Shown here piece by piece: positions 56,796 to 64,000 of a stretch of DNA of 64,000 nt. Source of the DNA: Oxalobacteraceae sp. CFBP 8761 (lineage in GTDB: Bacteria > Pseudomonadota > Gammaproteobacteria > Burkholderiales > Burkholderiaceae_D). The stretch is taken from assembly GCA_014841595.1 (NCBI GenBank), contig JACYUE010000002.1, positions 496,001 through 560,000 of the forward strand. The letters are read 5' to 3'. Under the pieces are notes generated by a model. The model saw nothing but the letters and a program-made list of their open reading frames with translations. It ran no database searches and was not told where the DNA came from. The position numbers and the translations under genes were made by a program. How positions within the stretch are numbered: position 1 is the stretch's first letter; each line of letters starts with the position of its first letter.

Positions 56796-57221
56796 ATGAA
56801 AACCTTCCTCTCGACCGCTACCACTGCTGCTGCCGCGCTCCTGATCGGCACCTCGGCTTTCGCACCGGTGCAAGCCCAGCCGCATCACCAGCGCGCCGAT
56901 GTCATCATCATCAAGAAGGCGCCGCCAGCGCTGCGCCGCGAAGCCGTGCCGAATGCACGCCGTGGTTTCGACTGGGTGCCGGGTTACTGGAACTGGAACG
57001 GTCGCCGCCACGATTGGGTGGGCGGCCATTGGGAAAAAGTGCGTCCGGGCTATGCCTATCAGCGTGCACAGTGGCGCCAGGACCGTAATGGCTGGCACCT
57101 TGACCGCGGTGGCTGGCGCCAGGAAGTGCGCGGCCGTGACAACGGTCCACGCGGCGACCGCGATCGCGACGGCGTCCCGAACCGCCACGACGACCGTCCG
57201 AGCAATCCAAACCGCTATTAA
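56796..57221 (+). CDS. Secreted WXXGXW repeat protein
   Basis: The 141-residue precursor has a signal peptide cut near residue 27 and then aromatic repeats of the YXWGXW/WXXGXW type (PF12779): [20 protein letters not shown], plus [15 protein letters not shown]. The tail [19 protein letters not shown] resembles an Asp-rich thrombospondin type-3 calcium loop. A CGGAG ribosome binding site is present. A possible -10 (TATAGT, 56754-56759) precedes it. These envelope proteins have no settled function. Confidence 0.82.
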   Translation: MKTFLSTATTAAAALLIGTSAFAPVQAQPHHQRADVIIIKKAPPALRREAVPNARRGFDWVPGYWNWNGRRHDWVGGHWEKVRPGYAYQRAQWRQDRNGWHLDRGGWRQEVRGRDNGPRGDRDRDGVPNRHDDRPSNPNRY

Positions 57222-57252
57222 TGGGTCAGGCAGCGGCGCCGCAGGGCACGAT

Positions 57253-58833
57253 TCAAGCGACCGTGCCGTCGCCGCCGCAGACCTGGTTACGGCCTGACAG
57301 TTTGGCCTGGTAGAGCAGGGCGTCAGCACGTTCTACCAGGGTACTGGCGGCAATCGCCACGCCTTCCCCGGTCGTGCTGGCCACCGTCGACGTGTACACG
57401 CCGGCGCTGATCGTCACGACCCCGGCGTCATTGCCTGCATGCGCGATCTGCAGTGCCATCACGGCGCAGCGGATGCGCTCGGCGACCATCCTGGCCCCGG
57501 CCGGGTCGGTATCCGGCAGCAGCGCCACGAATTCCTCACCCCCATAACGCGCCGCCAGATCGGCCGGGCGCACCAGGCTGTTCCGCAGCGCCGCCGCTAC
57601 CTGGCGCAGGCAGGCATCGCCCGCCACGTGGCCATAGGTATCGTTGAAGCGCTTGAAGTAGTCGACGTCGATCAGCACGATCGACAGCGGCAGCCCGCTA
57701 CGCGCCGCGCGCGCATTTTCCAGCGTCATCGCCGCTTCGAAACGGCGCCGGTTGGCGATGCCGGTCAAGCCATCGTGGTCGGCCAGCACGGTCAATGCGC
57801 GGTTATGTTCCTGCAGTTGCTCGCGCGCCCCCACCAGTTCGTTTTGCAGATGGTCGCGAATCATGATCTGGCGCACCAGCCGCCAGCCAAAAGCCAGCAG
57901 CAGCACGATGGCGACAAACGTGATCGTGGCTTGTGTCAGCACCGACTGCAGCCATTTTTCAAGGATTTCCTCCCTCGATTGCGCGGTCGCGACAATCAAT
58001 GGATAGGTGTCGAGGTGGCGGTAACTGTAGAGCCGCTCGATGCCGTCGATCTTCGAGCGCCGCATGCCGGAGCCCACCGGCCCCTGGCTCAGGTACATCT
58101 GCTGGATCGGGCCGTTGCTGACATTGGTACCGATCAGCGATTCGCTGTGCGGCAGGCGGTAGACCATCGTGCCATCGTCGAGCGTGAGCATGACCACGCC
58201 GGCGCGGCCGACGTCGAAGCTTTCGTACAGGGTCGAAAAATACGCGATGCGGATGGTGCCCAGTGCCACGCCGGCGAACGTGCCGTCGGGATGATCGAGC
58301 CGGCGCGATACCGGCAACACCCATTCGCCGCTCGACCGGCTGCGCACTGGCTTGCCCACATGCACGCCGCGATCCCGGTGTTGAGCGTGATATTGAAAGT
58401 ATTCACGGTCGGCATTGTTGTACTGCGGCGTGCGGTCTTGCGACGTCATCAGCCAGCGCCCGTCGGCGCCGAACACAAACAGCGCATGCAGCTCATCGAC
58501 CTGCGAGGCCATATTCTTCAGATGCAGCTGCAACCGGGCGCGCGCCGCGCCGCGCTCTGTGCCATCGGTTTCCACGCGCTCGACCACGCCGGAGAGCACG
58601 GTATCGACAACGCGCACGGCGCTTTCTCCCTGCGCCGCCAGCGCGTGCGACATGTTGGCCGTGGCCACGGCCACTTCGGCCAGACGTTCCTGACGCGCAC
58701 GCCAACTGTCGGAAATCTGGATCACCAGCAGCAGCAGGCAAAGTGCCACGACGAACAGCACGGCATTGCGCACGGCGGGGCGCTTTTCAGCGGTCAGGCG
58801 GGAGATTTCGGGAACGGCACTGGTGTCTGGCAT
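57253..58833 (-). CDS. Membrane diguanylate cyclase (Cache-type sensor + GGDEF)
   Basis: Makes cyclic di-GMP, the signal that favours sessile growth over flagellar motility. The 526-residue product (from ATG 58833; GTG 58857 is possible) has TM1 (22-41), a periplasmic double-Cache-like sensor (about 42-298), TM2 (300-320) and a GGDEF domain with an intact GGEEF at 431-435. An inhibitory I-site RPAD sits at 422-425, exactly five residues upstream. It is therefore predicted active and product-inhibited. Its ligand is unknown. It is convergent with the WXXGXW gene. Confidence 0.92.
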   Translation of the reverse strand: MPDTSAVPEISRLTAEKRPAVRNAVLFVVALCLLLLVIQISDSWRARQERLAEVAVATANMSHALAAQGESAVRVVDTVLSGVVERVETDGTERGAARARLQLHLKNMASQVDELHALFVFGADGRWLMTSQDRTPQYNNADREYFQYHAQHRDRGVHVGKPVRSRSSGEWVLPVSRRLDHPDGTFAGVALGTIRIAYFSTLYESFDVGRAGVVMLTLDDGTMVYRLPHSESLIGTNVSNGPIQQMYLSQGPVGSGMRRSKIDGIERLYSYRHLDTYPLIVATAQSREEILEKWLQSVLTQATITFVAIVLLLAFGWRLVRQIMIRDHLQNELVGAREQLQEHNRALTVLADHDGLTGIANRRRFEAAMTLENARAARSGLPLSIVLIDVDYFKRFNDTYGHVAGDACLRQVAAALRNSLVRPADLAARYGGEEFVALLPDTDPAGARMVAERIRCAVMALQIAHAGNDAGVVTISAGVYTSTVASTTGEGVAIAASTLVERADALLYQAKLSGRNQVCGGDGTVA

Positions 58834-58981
58834 CGGGGGGGAATGGCGAGCCGCCACTGGTGCAAACGCCCGAGGTCGTCAGCAATAGGGACTCTGATTA
58901 CTTGTAGAAAACCAACAGATTGTCGCACAGCGCTGCCGCTGCACCCGGATTGTCGCCGCCCTGTTACAACTGCTGCATAGC

Positions 58982-59650
58982 TCAGGCCACACGCAGGCCC
59001 AGCTCGCTGATCAATTCGGCCGCCTGGCGCGGTGTGATCCAGGCGCCCTGGAACAGCTTCACGTCGGCCAGTGTCAAGCCCGACAGATCCGCTTCGCGCA
59101 GGTCGGCATTGTCGAAGCGCGCCTGTTTCAGGCTGGCGTTGCGCAGGCTCCCGCCCTCGAACACGGTGTCCCGAAAGTCGCAGGCGGCCAGGTCGGCATC
59201 GGAAAAGTCGAGTTCCTTCAACGTCGATTTGCGAAACGACATGCGGCGCAGGTCGGCGCCGATCAGCAGGCATTCTTCGAAGGTCAGACCCAGGTGCGCC
59301 GCTTCTTCGAAATTTGCACCGGTCAGTTTGCAGCCCTTGAAGGTGAGTGAGGCAAGGCGCGCGCGACGCCAGCTGCTGTTATTCAGGTCGCAGCTCTGGA
59401 ACTGCGCGTCGGTCAGGTCGGCGGCTTCGAAATCGGCTTGTCGGCCGCGGCAGCGCTGCCAGGTGGTCTGCGCCAGTTTGGCGGCGTAAAACGAGGTTTC
59501 GGCAATGCTGCAATTGATGAAACTGCTGCCGCGCAGGTCGAGCCGCGACAGATCGGCAGCATCGAGCATGCAATCGAGAAAAGTGACGTTGCCGCTGGCA
59601 AGTGCCGCATCGATCGCGTCACGGCCGGGAAATTGGGTAAATGTATGCAT
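58982..59650 (-). CDS. Pentapeptide-repeat protein
   Basis: The 222-residue product is built largely of A(D/N)LXX-type pentapeptides (LDAADLSRLDLRGSSFINCS; ADLTDAQFQSCDLNNSSWRR; FDNADLREADLSGLTLADVK) that fold as a right-handed beta-helix. The C-terminal 25 residues are non-repeat (WITPRQAAELISELG). I chose ATG 59650 (MHTFTQFPGRDA). The family ranges from gyrase-protecting DNA mimics to structural proteins, so no role can be assigned. The divergent gap 59651-60015 holds only a weak 90-residue frame and AT-rich promoter-like sequence. Confidence 0.85.
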   Translation of the reverse strand: MHTFTQFPGRDAIDAALASGNVTFLDCMLDAADLSRLDLRGSSFINCSIAETSFYAAKLAQTTWQRCRGRQADFEAADLTDAQFQSCDLNNSSWRRARLASLTFKGCKLTGANFEEAAHLGLTFEECLLIGADLRRMSFRKSTLKELDFSDADLAACDFRDTVFEGGSLRNASLKQARFDNADLREADLSGLTLADVKLFQGAWITPRQAAELISELGLRVA

Positions 59651-60015
59651 TGATTTATGTTGGAAAAGCGGATGCCAAAGAAGGGAACCGTTCTTCAAGT
59701 TCCCGGATTGCGCTGATGGCACGCAATATCACGTCAGGGAGCCAGCACATCGCCAGCGACATAATGACTGCGGCAGTCTACCTGAATTCGCCCCTGCCCA
59801 ATCCGTACAAGATTCCACCAGGAATTGAAGGCGTTTTGACAGGCGGCGCGGGTGTTGTTCGCATGATGAGCAAGGCACCAGCTGCGTTTCCACTTGGACA
59901 AAAAAGAAGGTAAGATAGTGTTGCTCCCTTTATGTTTTTGATAAGCCCTTATTCTTGGTTAAGCATATTGAAAATAGTTGAAGGGTAATCGTGTTTGAGA
60001 AATTCGGAATACAAG

Positions 60016-61488
60016 ATGGATCATAAGAAAACGGCTGATTGGGATCTCGCTTCCGGCAGCTGGACGATGGCAGCCAACGATGGCGAGATTCGCCTGAATC
60101 GCACGGTGATGGGTAATCCCGTCGCCGCCTCATTGGGTTCTGCAGATATTGCCGCCATCATGAACATGCGCCGTGCGCACGGTGCGTCAACGCTGTATCC
60201 CCCCGATTTCAATTTCTCGCCCATCGACGGCGCGCAACTGGCGTCCAATCCCCCGAGCGGTGCCAGCTGGATCGCGCCAAGCGGCGCATCGGCCATCACC
60301 GACGCCGGGATGCCGGAAGCCGTTGGCCTGAAGCGCACGCGCCACAGCGTCCCGGTCGATCGCCTGCGCCGGCATGACGCCGACAGCATGGCCGACATGG
60401 AATTGCCGCTGCCACCGCCCGGCGAGTACGAATTCTTCTCGGGCACGTTCGGCACCGTCGGCGCCGTGTTGTTGGCGCTCGATACGGGCAAGGGCACGCT
60501 GTTCGGCTGGCTGCCGGCGTCGAAAAAATGGCAGCCGTTGCTCGGCACCGGCACGCGCCTGCTGTCCGAATCCAATTTACCGGTTCATGCCTGGCGCGCC
60601 GAGATGGCCGCCGCGTTCAACAGCCGCCTGTATATCCCCACCGAACATGGCCTGGCGATGCTGGTGCCCGATTTCGCAGCACTGCAATTCCGGATCGATT
60701 ACGTCGGCAACGCCCCGGTCGTGGGGGCACCGGTAGCCTTCGATCACCAGGTCTGGGCGCCGATTCGTCATGAAAACGGCGTGGTCCAGTTCGTGTTTGC
60801 CGACGCCCATGGCGTGGCCGGTCCGCCACTGCGCGTCGATGGCAGCTGGACTTTGGGCGAGATGGGGGCGCCGTGCGCCTATGGCCGGCTTGCGGTCTGG
60901 CCCTGCGCGGAAGGGCAGTTGCGCCTGCAGAAAATGACCGACGGCAGTGTGGCGGCCACGTTCCTGGCCTGGCCTAACGGCATCACACCGCACTTCGAGT
61001 TCGGCAGCGCGCACATGGCGCGCTCGGGTTCGCTGTGGCAGTTGTGCTTCGATAGCCGCCTCGACAGTTATGTGTACGTGCGCCTTGGCGTGAACGAGCA
61101 CGAACAGGTCGCCGCGCTCAATCCGCGCATCGGCTCGGGTACCATCAACTACCGCTTTGCCACCAAGCTGAAAACCGATCCGTGGGTCGAGCCGGAACAT
61201 GGCGACGATGGCGCGGCCAACACGGTCGTGGTGCCGCTGCTGGAGCTGGGCGAGCGCAGCGCCGTACTGGCCCTGCGCATCGACAGCACGGCCGGCCTGG
61301 GCACCTTGCTCAATTCGGCTGAACGGATGCGCGCGCAACTGGTCTACGATGATGAGAACAACGACATCGTGTTTCACACCATCGCGGTCAGCAAACCATG
61401 GGAACTGCGCCTTTTCCTGCACGACGGGTACCTGTGGGCCTACCATCCCGGCATGCAGCGCATCCTCGGCTGGGACGTTCAGCAATGA
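60016..61488 (+). CDS. Unrecognised protein heading the tubulin-like/vWA-like operon
   Basis: The 490-residue product has no signal peptide or TM helix. It is rich in beta-type, Trp/Gly-containing repeats (EFFSGTFGTVGAVLLALDTG; RLYIPTEHGLAMLVPDFAAL; APCAYGRLAVWPCAEGQLRL) spaced roughly every 50 residues, suggesting a beta-propeller-like fold. I did not recognise a family. ATG 60016 has GGAA seven bases upstream. Its end overlaps the next gene (ATGATG), so it is part of the same operon and likely a cytosolic partner. Confidence 0.75.
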   Translation: MDHKKTADWDLASGSWTMAANDGEIRLNRTVMGNPVAASLGSADIAAIMNMRRAHGASTLYPPDFNFSPIDGAQLASNPPSGASWIAPSGASAITDAGMPEAVGLKRTRHSVPVDRLRRHDADSMADMELPLPPPGEYEFFSGTFGTVGAVLLALDTGKGTLFGWLPASKKWQPLLGTGTRLLSESNLPVHAWRAEMAAAFNSRLYIPTEHGLAMLVPDFAALQFRIDYVGNAPVVGAPVAFDHQVWAPIRHENGVVQFVFADAHGVAGPPLRVDGSWTLGEMGAPCAYGRLAVWPCAEGQLRLQKMTDGSVAATFLAWPNGITPHFEFGSAHMARSGSLWQLCFDSRLDSYVYVRLGVNEHEQVAALNPRIGSGTINYRFATKLKTDPWVEPEHGDDGAANTVVVPLLELGERSAVLALRIDSTAGLGTLLNSAERMRAQLVYDDENNDIVFHTIAVSKPWELRLFLHDGYLWAYHPGMQRILGWDVQQ

Positions 61489-62963
61489 TGCCGCGCGCGT
61501 GGTGTGCGGCGCTCGCGAGCGTCGTCCTGGGTCTGTGCGCTGTGCCGGCGCAGGCCATTCAGCAAGCATTTTTGGTGCAGAACTCCGGCTGGATGGAGCC
61601 GTTCTATGCCGATCCCCAATCGCAGTTCAAGCCGCTGATCGCCGCCGTGGCCAATGCCGCCGCGCGTCCGGGCGACAAGGTCATGGTGCTGGCGTTCAGC
61701 CAGTCCAGCGGCAGCAATGTGTCGCCGCAATTGCTGGGGCAGAGCGATGGCGCTACCCAGGTCGCCGGCTGGCTGGCGCCGCTCACGCCTGCGCGCAAGA
61801 GCGCCAGCGCACTGGCCGACACCGATTTTCGCGAAGCGGTGACCAAGACGATCGGTGAGACGTTCAAGTCGCGCCCCGGCATCATCTGGATTTTCACCAA
61901 CAACAAGAACAGCCCCGGCAATGATCCCGCCACGGCGGCGCGCAACCTGGAGTTCTATCGGCTATTGCACCTGGAGCCGTCGATTACGCGCACCGTGGTG
62001 TTCCCGCTGCGTATGCCGGTGCAGGGCAAGTTCTTTGCCGCCAAGGGCTTGATGGTCTACGGGCTGGCCTACGGCAAGGAAGCGGGCGACGAGCTGGGCC
62101 GCATGGTGGCAGAAGGCCGGCTCGCCAGCATCCTGACGAAACCGCCGGCGCGCCTGAAACCGGTGGACCAGGACGGCGTGCGCATCGTGCCGCAGGCGGT
62201 ACTGAATACCCCGAACATGACGGCCTCGATGGGCACCGACAAGCGCACCGTCGTGCTCGACGTGGACGCCGACAAGCTGGTCCCGCAAGTGCGCCTGAAA
62301 GCGTCGTTGCAAAACCTGTTCTATCCCTACCTGATTGCGCAGGCCACCGTCGATGGCCAGTTGCGCACGCGCGCCGGTACGACACCGCTCATGGTGACAC
62401 CGACCGCCGTGAACAATCTTGCGCCGGGCGCCAGCCAGTCGATCGAGGTGAGCTTCAAGCTGCCGCTCGAAGAAGTGCCGTCGGCCTGGTCGCGCCAGGC
62501 CATTGCGGCGATGGGCAAGCAAGTGATCATGCCGATGTCGGTGAGCCTGGGCCTGCGCAATCAGCGGCTGGCCTTGCCGGCATCGTTCAAGACCGAGATG
62601 CAGGAACTGTTCCCGGGCGACCCGCTGTCAGACATGTTCGTGCCGCCCGACAGCGTGAAATCGTCCACGGCCCAGGTGCCATTGATCGTGCGCGTGCAAT
62701 ATCCGCTGACGCCCGTGCTCGTGATCGTCGGCGGCGTGCTGGCGTTGCTGCTGGCGCTGGCTGCGCTCGCGTTTCTGGCGATGAAAACCACGCGCTATCC
62801 GATCATGGTCAATGGCGTGCGCCGCAACGTGCTGCTCAAGCCGTTCAAGTCGCTGGCGATCAAGGCCGACGACGGCGCCGCGGTCGGCGAAATCCGGCGC
62901 GGGCTCGGTCGCCCGAGCGTGGTCCAGGTCGAGCCGGGCCAGACGTTGACGATCGCGTCGTAA
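61485..62963 (+). CDS. Single-span membrane protein with degenerate vWA-like domain
   Basis: The 492-residue precursor has a signal peptide cut near residue 24 (AQA|IQQ), a periplasmic domain opening AFLVQNSGWMEPFYAD, and FKPLIAAVANAA...VMVLAFSQ and IIWIFTNNKNSPG. Together these follow the order of von Willebrand A folds, but the metal-site DxSxS reads QNSGW and the last Asp is Asn. A TM helix lies near 410-432, then a cytosolic tail (RNVLLKPFKSLAIKADDGAA). The vWA relation is my inference. Coupling to tubulin-like GTPases fits known FtsZ-like operons. Confidence 0.72.
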   Translation: MMPRAWCAALASVVLGLCAVPAQAIQQAFLVQNSGWMEPFYADPQSQFKPLIAAVANAAARPGDKVMVLAFSQSSGSNVSPQLLGQSDGATQVAGWLAPLTPARKSASALADTDFREAVTKTIGETFKSRPGIIWIFTNNKNSPGNDPATAARNLEFYRLLHLEPSITRTVVFPLRMPVQGKFFAAKGLMVYGLAYGKEAGDELGRMVAEGRLASILTKPPARLKPVDQDGVRIVPQAVLNTPNMTASMGTDKRTVVLDVDADKLVPQVRLKASLQNLFYPYLIAQATVDGQLRTRAGTTPLMVTPTAVNNLAPGASQSIEVSFKLPLEEVPSAWSRQAIAAMGKQVIMPMSVSLGLRNQRLALPASFKTEMQELFPGDPLSDMFVPPDSVKSSTAQVPLIVRVQYPLTPVLVIVGGVLALLLALAALAFLAMKTTRYPIMVNGVRRNVLLKPFKSLAIKADDGAAVGEIRRGLGRPSVVQVEPGQTLTIAS

Positions 62964-63003
62964 TCCATTCAAGTAGTCTTTATCCCATTCAGGAGAACGT
63001 GGC

Positions 63004-63441
63004 ATGACGCAGCAAGCAAAAGATAACGCAGGCTTTGCCCTGCCGGCACCGGTCGAAGGCCAACAGGCGCCAGCAGCGGCGGCGACCCCCGCGACCCCCG
63101 CCACGGGAACGCCCGAGACGGTCGAATCGCTGCCGGTGACCACCGACGTCGACACGTCATCGCGCGATGCGCTGATCGGCGGCGGCGTCCTGCTGGTGCT
63201 GTTCATTGCGTTCTTCTTTGCCAAAAATGCCTACGCCAACACGCTGGTGGCAAAACGTATTCAACCGGGCAAGGCGAATGCGGCCGGCTGGTGGCTGTTC
63301 ATCTTTTTGGCCAGCCTGTCGACCGGCGTCGTGCTGGCAGCGATCAATGCACCGAAGTTCATGGCGCCCCTGATCATCGGACCGCTGACGCTGATCGGCC
63401 TGATTGCGCTGGTGCTGATGCTGCTGTCTTCCCGCAAATAA
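63004..63441 (+). CDS. Small three-helix membrane protein
   Basis: The 145-residue product has a Pro/Ala/Thr-rich cytosolic N terminus (1-55) and TM helices at about 58-76, 97-115 and 119-140. A basic loop (LVAKRIQPGKAN) lies between the first two. AGGAGAA precedes ATG 63004. No family was recognised. It lies 40 bases after the vWA-like gene and 25 before the tubulin-like gene, so it is probably a membrane anchor or channel component of that system. Confidence 0.78.
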   Translation: MTQQAKDNAGFALPAPVEGQQAPAAAATPATPATGTPETVESLPVTTDVDTSSRDALIGGGVLLVLFIAFFFAKNAYANTLVAKRIQPGKANAAGWWLFIFLASLSTGVVLAAINAPKFMAPLIIGPLTLIGLIALVLMLLSSRK

Positions 63442-63466
63442 GTACCCAGACCAGGAACAACGCGAC

Positions 63467-64000
63467 ATGGCAGATAATCTGAACCAAACGATCGGCGCCG
63501 GCACGGGCGAGCGCAAGCAGGAGCAGAGCATCGACCTGCGCCCGACGCTGTTCATCGGCATTGGCGGCACCGGCATGGAAGTGCTGATGCGCGTACGCCG
63601 CCGCATCCTCAATACGCTGTGGGGCGGCAACGGCGCGCGCACCCGCGTCGACAGCCTGGCCGAATTTCCGGTCGCGCAGTTCATCCAGTTCGACCTCGAC
63701 ACGGGCGCCGTCATCGACAGCGGCCGCGCCCAGGCCGAAGACCTGCAATTTGACCAGGTCAAGTTCACCGACGAAGAGAAAATCGTCGAAGCGTTCGACA
63801 TGGACAAGTACAGTCGTGACGACGACGCGCTCGAGAAATACCCGCACATCAAGGAATGGCTGTCGCTGACGCCGAAGAAAATCCGCGAACTGGGCATCGA
63901 TCCATCGAAGGGTGCGGGCCAGATCCGCGCCGTCTCGCGCCTGTACCTGTTCGACAAGTACACCAAGATCCGCGACAAGATCCGCCTGAAGCTCAAGACG
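63467..64000 (+). CDS. Tubulin/FtsZ-superfamily GTPase (FtsZ-like), N-terminal part
   Basis: 178 codons are visible and the frame runs off the window. After a 24-residue polar start, PTLFIGIGGTGMEVLMRVRR (26-45) matches the first strand, glycine loop and helix of tubulin/FtsZ proteins. FPVAQFIQFDLDTGAV matches the next nucleotide-contacting strand (compare IAINTD in FtsZ). This fits the Tubulin_2 (PF13809)/FtsZ-like families found in operons with vWA proteins. The GTPase signature GGGTGS and the rest lie beyond the window. Not a cell-division FtsZ, which sits in the dcw cluster. Confidence 0.82.
   Translation, partial: MADNLNQTIGAGTGERKQEQSIDLRPTLFIGIGGTGMEVLMRVRRRILNTLWGGNGARTRVDSLAEFPVAQFIQFDLDTGAVIDSGRAQAEDLQFDQVKFTDEEKIVEAFDMDKYSRDDDALEKYPHIKEWLSLTPKKIRELGIDPSKGAGQIRAVSRLYLFDKYTKIRDKIRLKLKT

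Noticed and set aside
59641..59913. Plus-strand 90-residue frame in the gap before the tubulin-like operon
   Set aside because: The start overlaps the pentapeptide gene antisense, there is no ribosome binding site and no family; the second half looks mildly protein-like, so it could be a relic, but support is insufficient.

Overview
The window looks like chromosomal DNA of a high-GC betaproteobacterium, most probably an Oxalobacteraceae member of the Massilia/Duganella/Janthinobacterium group. This rests on the gene order scpB-rluB and rimP-nusA-infB-rbfA-truB, on protein style, and on a likely HexR site in front of glucokinase. The species call is an inference from sequence character, not from a database search.

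Layout. (1) Bases 1-13352, plus strand: the tail of an unknown gene, glk, scpB, rluB, the translation/transcription operon rimP-nusA-infB-rbfA-truB behind a consensus promoter and a leader terminator, and typA, closed by a perfect bidirectional terminator. (2) Bases 13412-47735: one nearly complete flagellar locus. The minus-strand blocks are fliE-F-G-H-I-J-D-S-T-K-L-A-motA-motB-flgM-flgN-glucosaminidase and flgB-C-D-E-F-G-H-I-J-K-L plus a hook-associated-like gene. The plus strand carries flgA and fliM-N-P-Q-R-flhB-flhA. An MFS exporter gene, a FliK-like gene and a short flagellin gene follow on the minus strand. The order, the 285-residue flagellin, the missing fliO, a FliM without a CheY-binding N terminus and the lack of chemotaxis genes match lateral (Laf/Flag-2) systems rather than a primary polar or peritrichous system.

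(3) Bases 47946-50266: a Fur-box-preceded TonB-dependent siderophore receptor gene. (4) Bases 50330-52820: an AT-richer accessory patch. It holds two small genes, an IS4-type transposase fragment, and a two-membrane-helix protein gene bracketed by 136-bp direct repeats that contain REP-like palindromes. The bracketed protein resembles putative phage-abortive-infection membrane proteins. (5) Bases 52952-59650: dusA, a chemoreceptor gene with a strong sigma-28 (FliA) promoter, a secreted TonB-fold protein, a WXXGXW repeat protein, a membrane diguanylate cyclase and a pentapeptide-repeat protein. (6) Bases 60016-64000, running off the end: an operon of a 490-residue unknown protein, a single-span protein with a degenerate vWA-like domain, a three-helix membrane protein, and the N-terminal part of a tubulin/FtsZ-superfamily GTPase with a glycine-rich GIGGTG loop.

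How the parts relate. The flagellar locus supplies basal body, export gate, rod, hook, filament, stator, sigma factor and anti-sigma factor, but no master regulator, so its control must come from outside the window. The sigma-28 promoter of the chemoreceptor ties that gene to a flagellar regulon. The most novel material is the tubulin-like/vWA-like operon at the right end. It resembles the computationally described FtsZ-like membrane-remodelling systems, and its function is unknown here.
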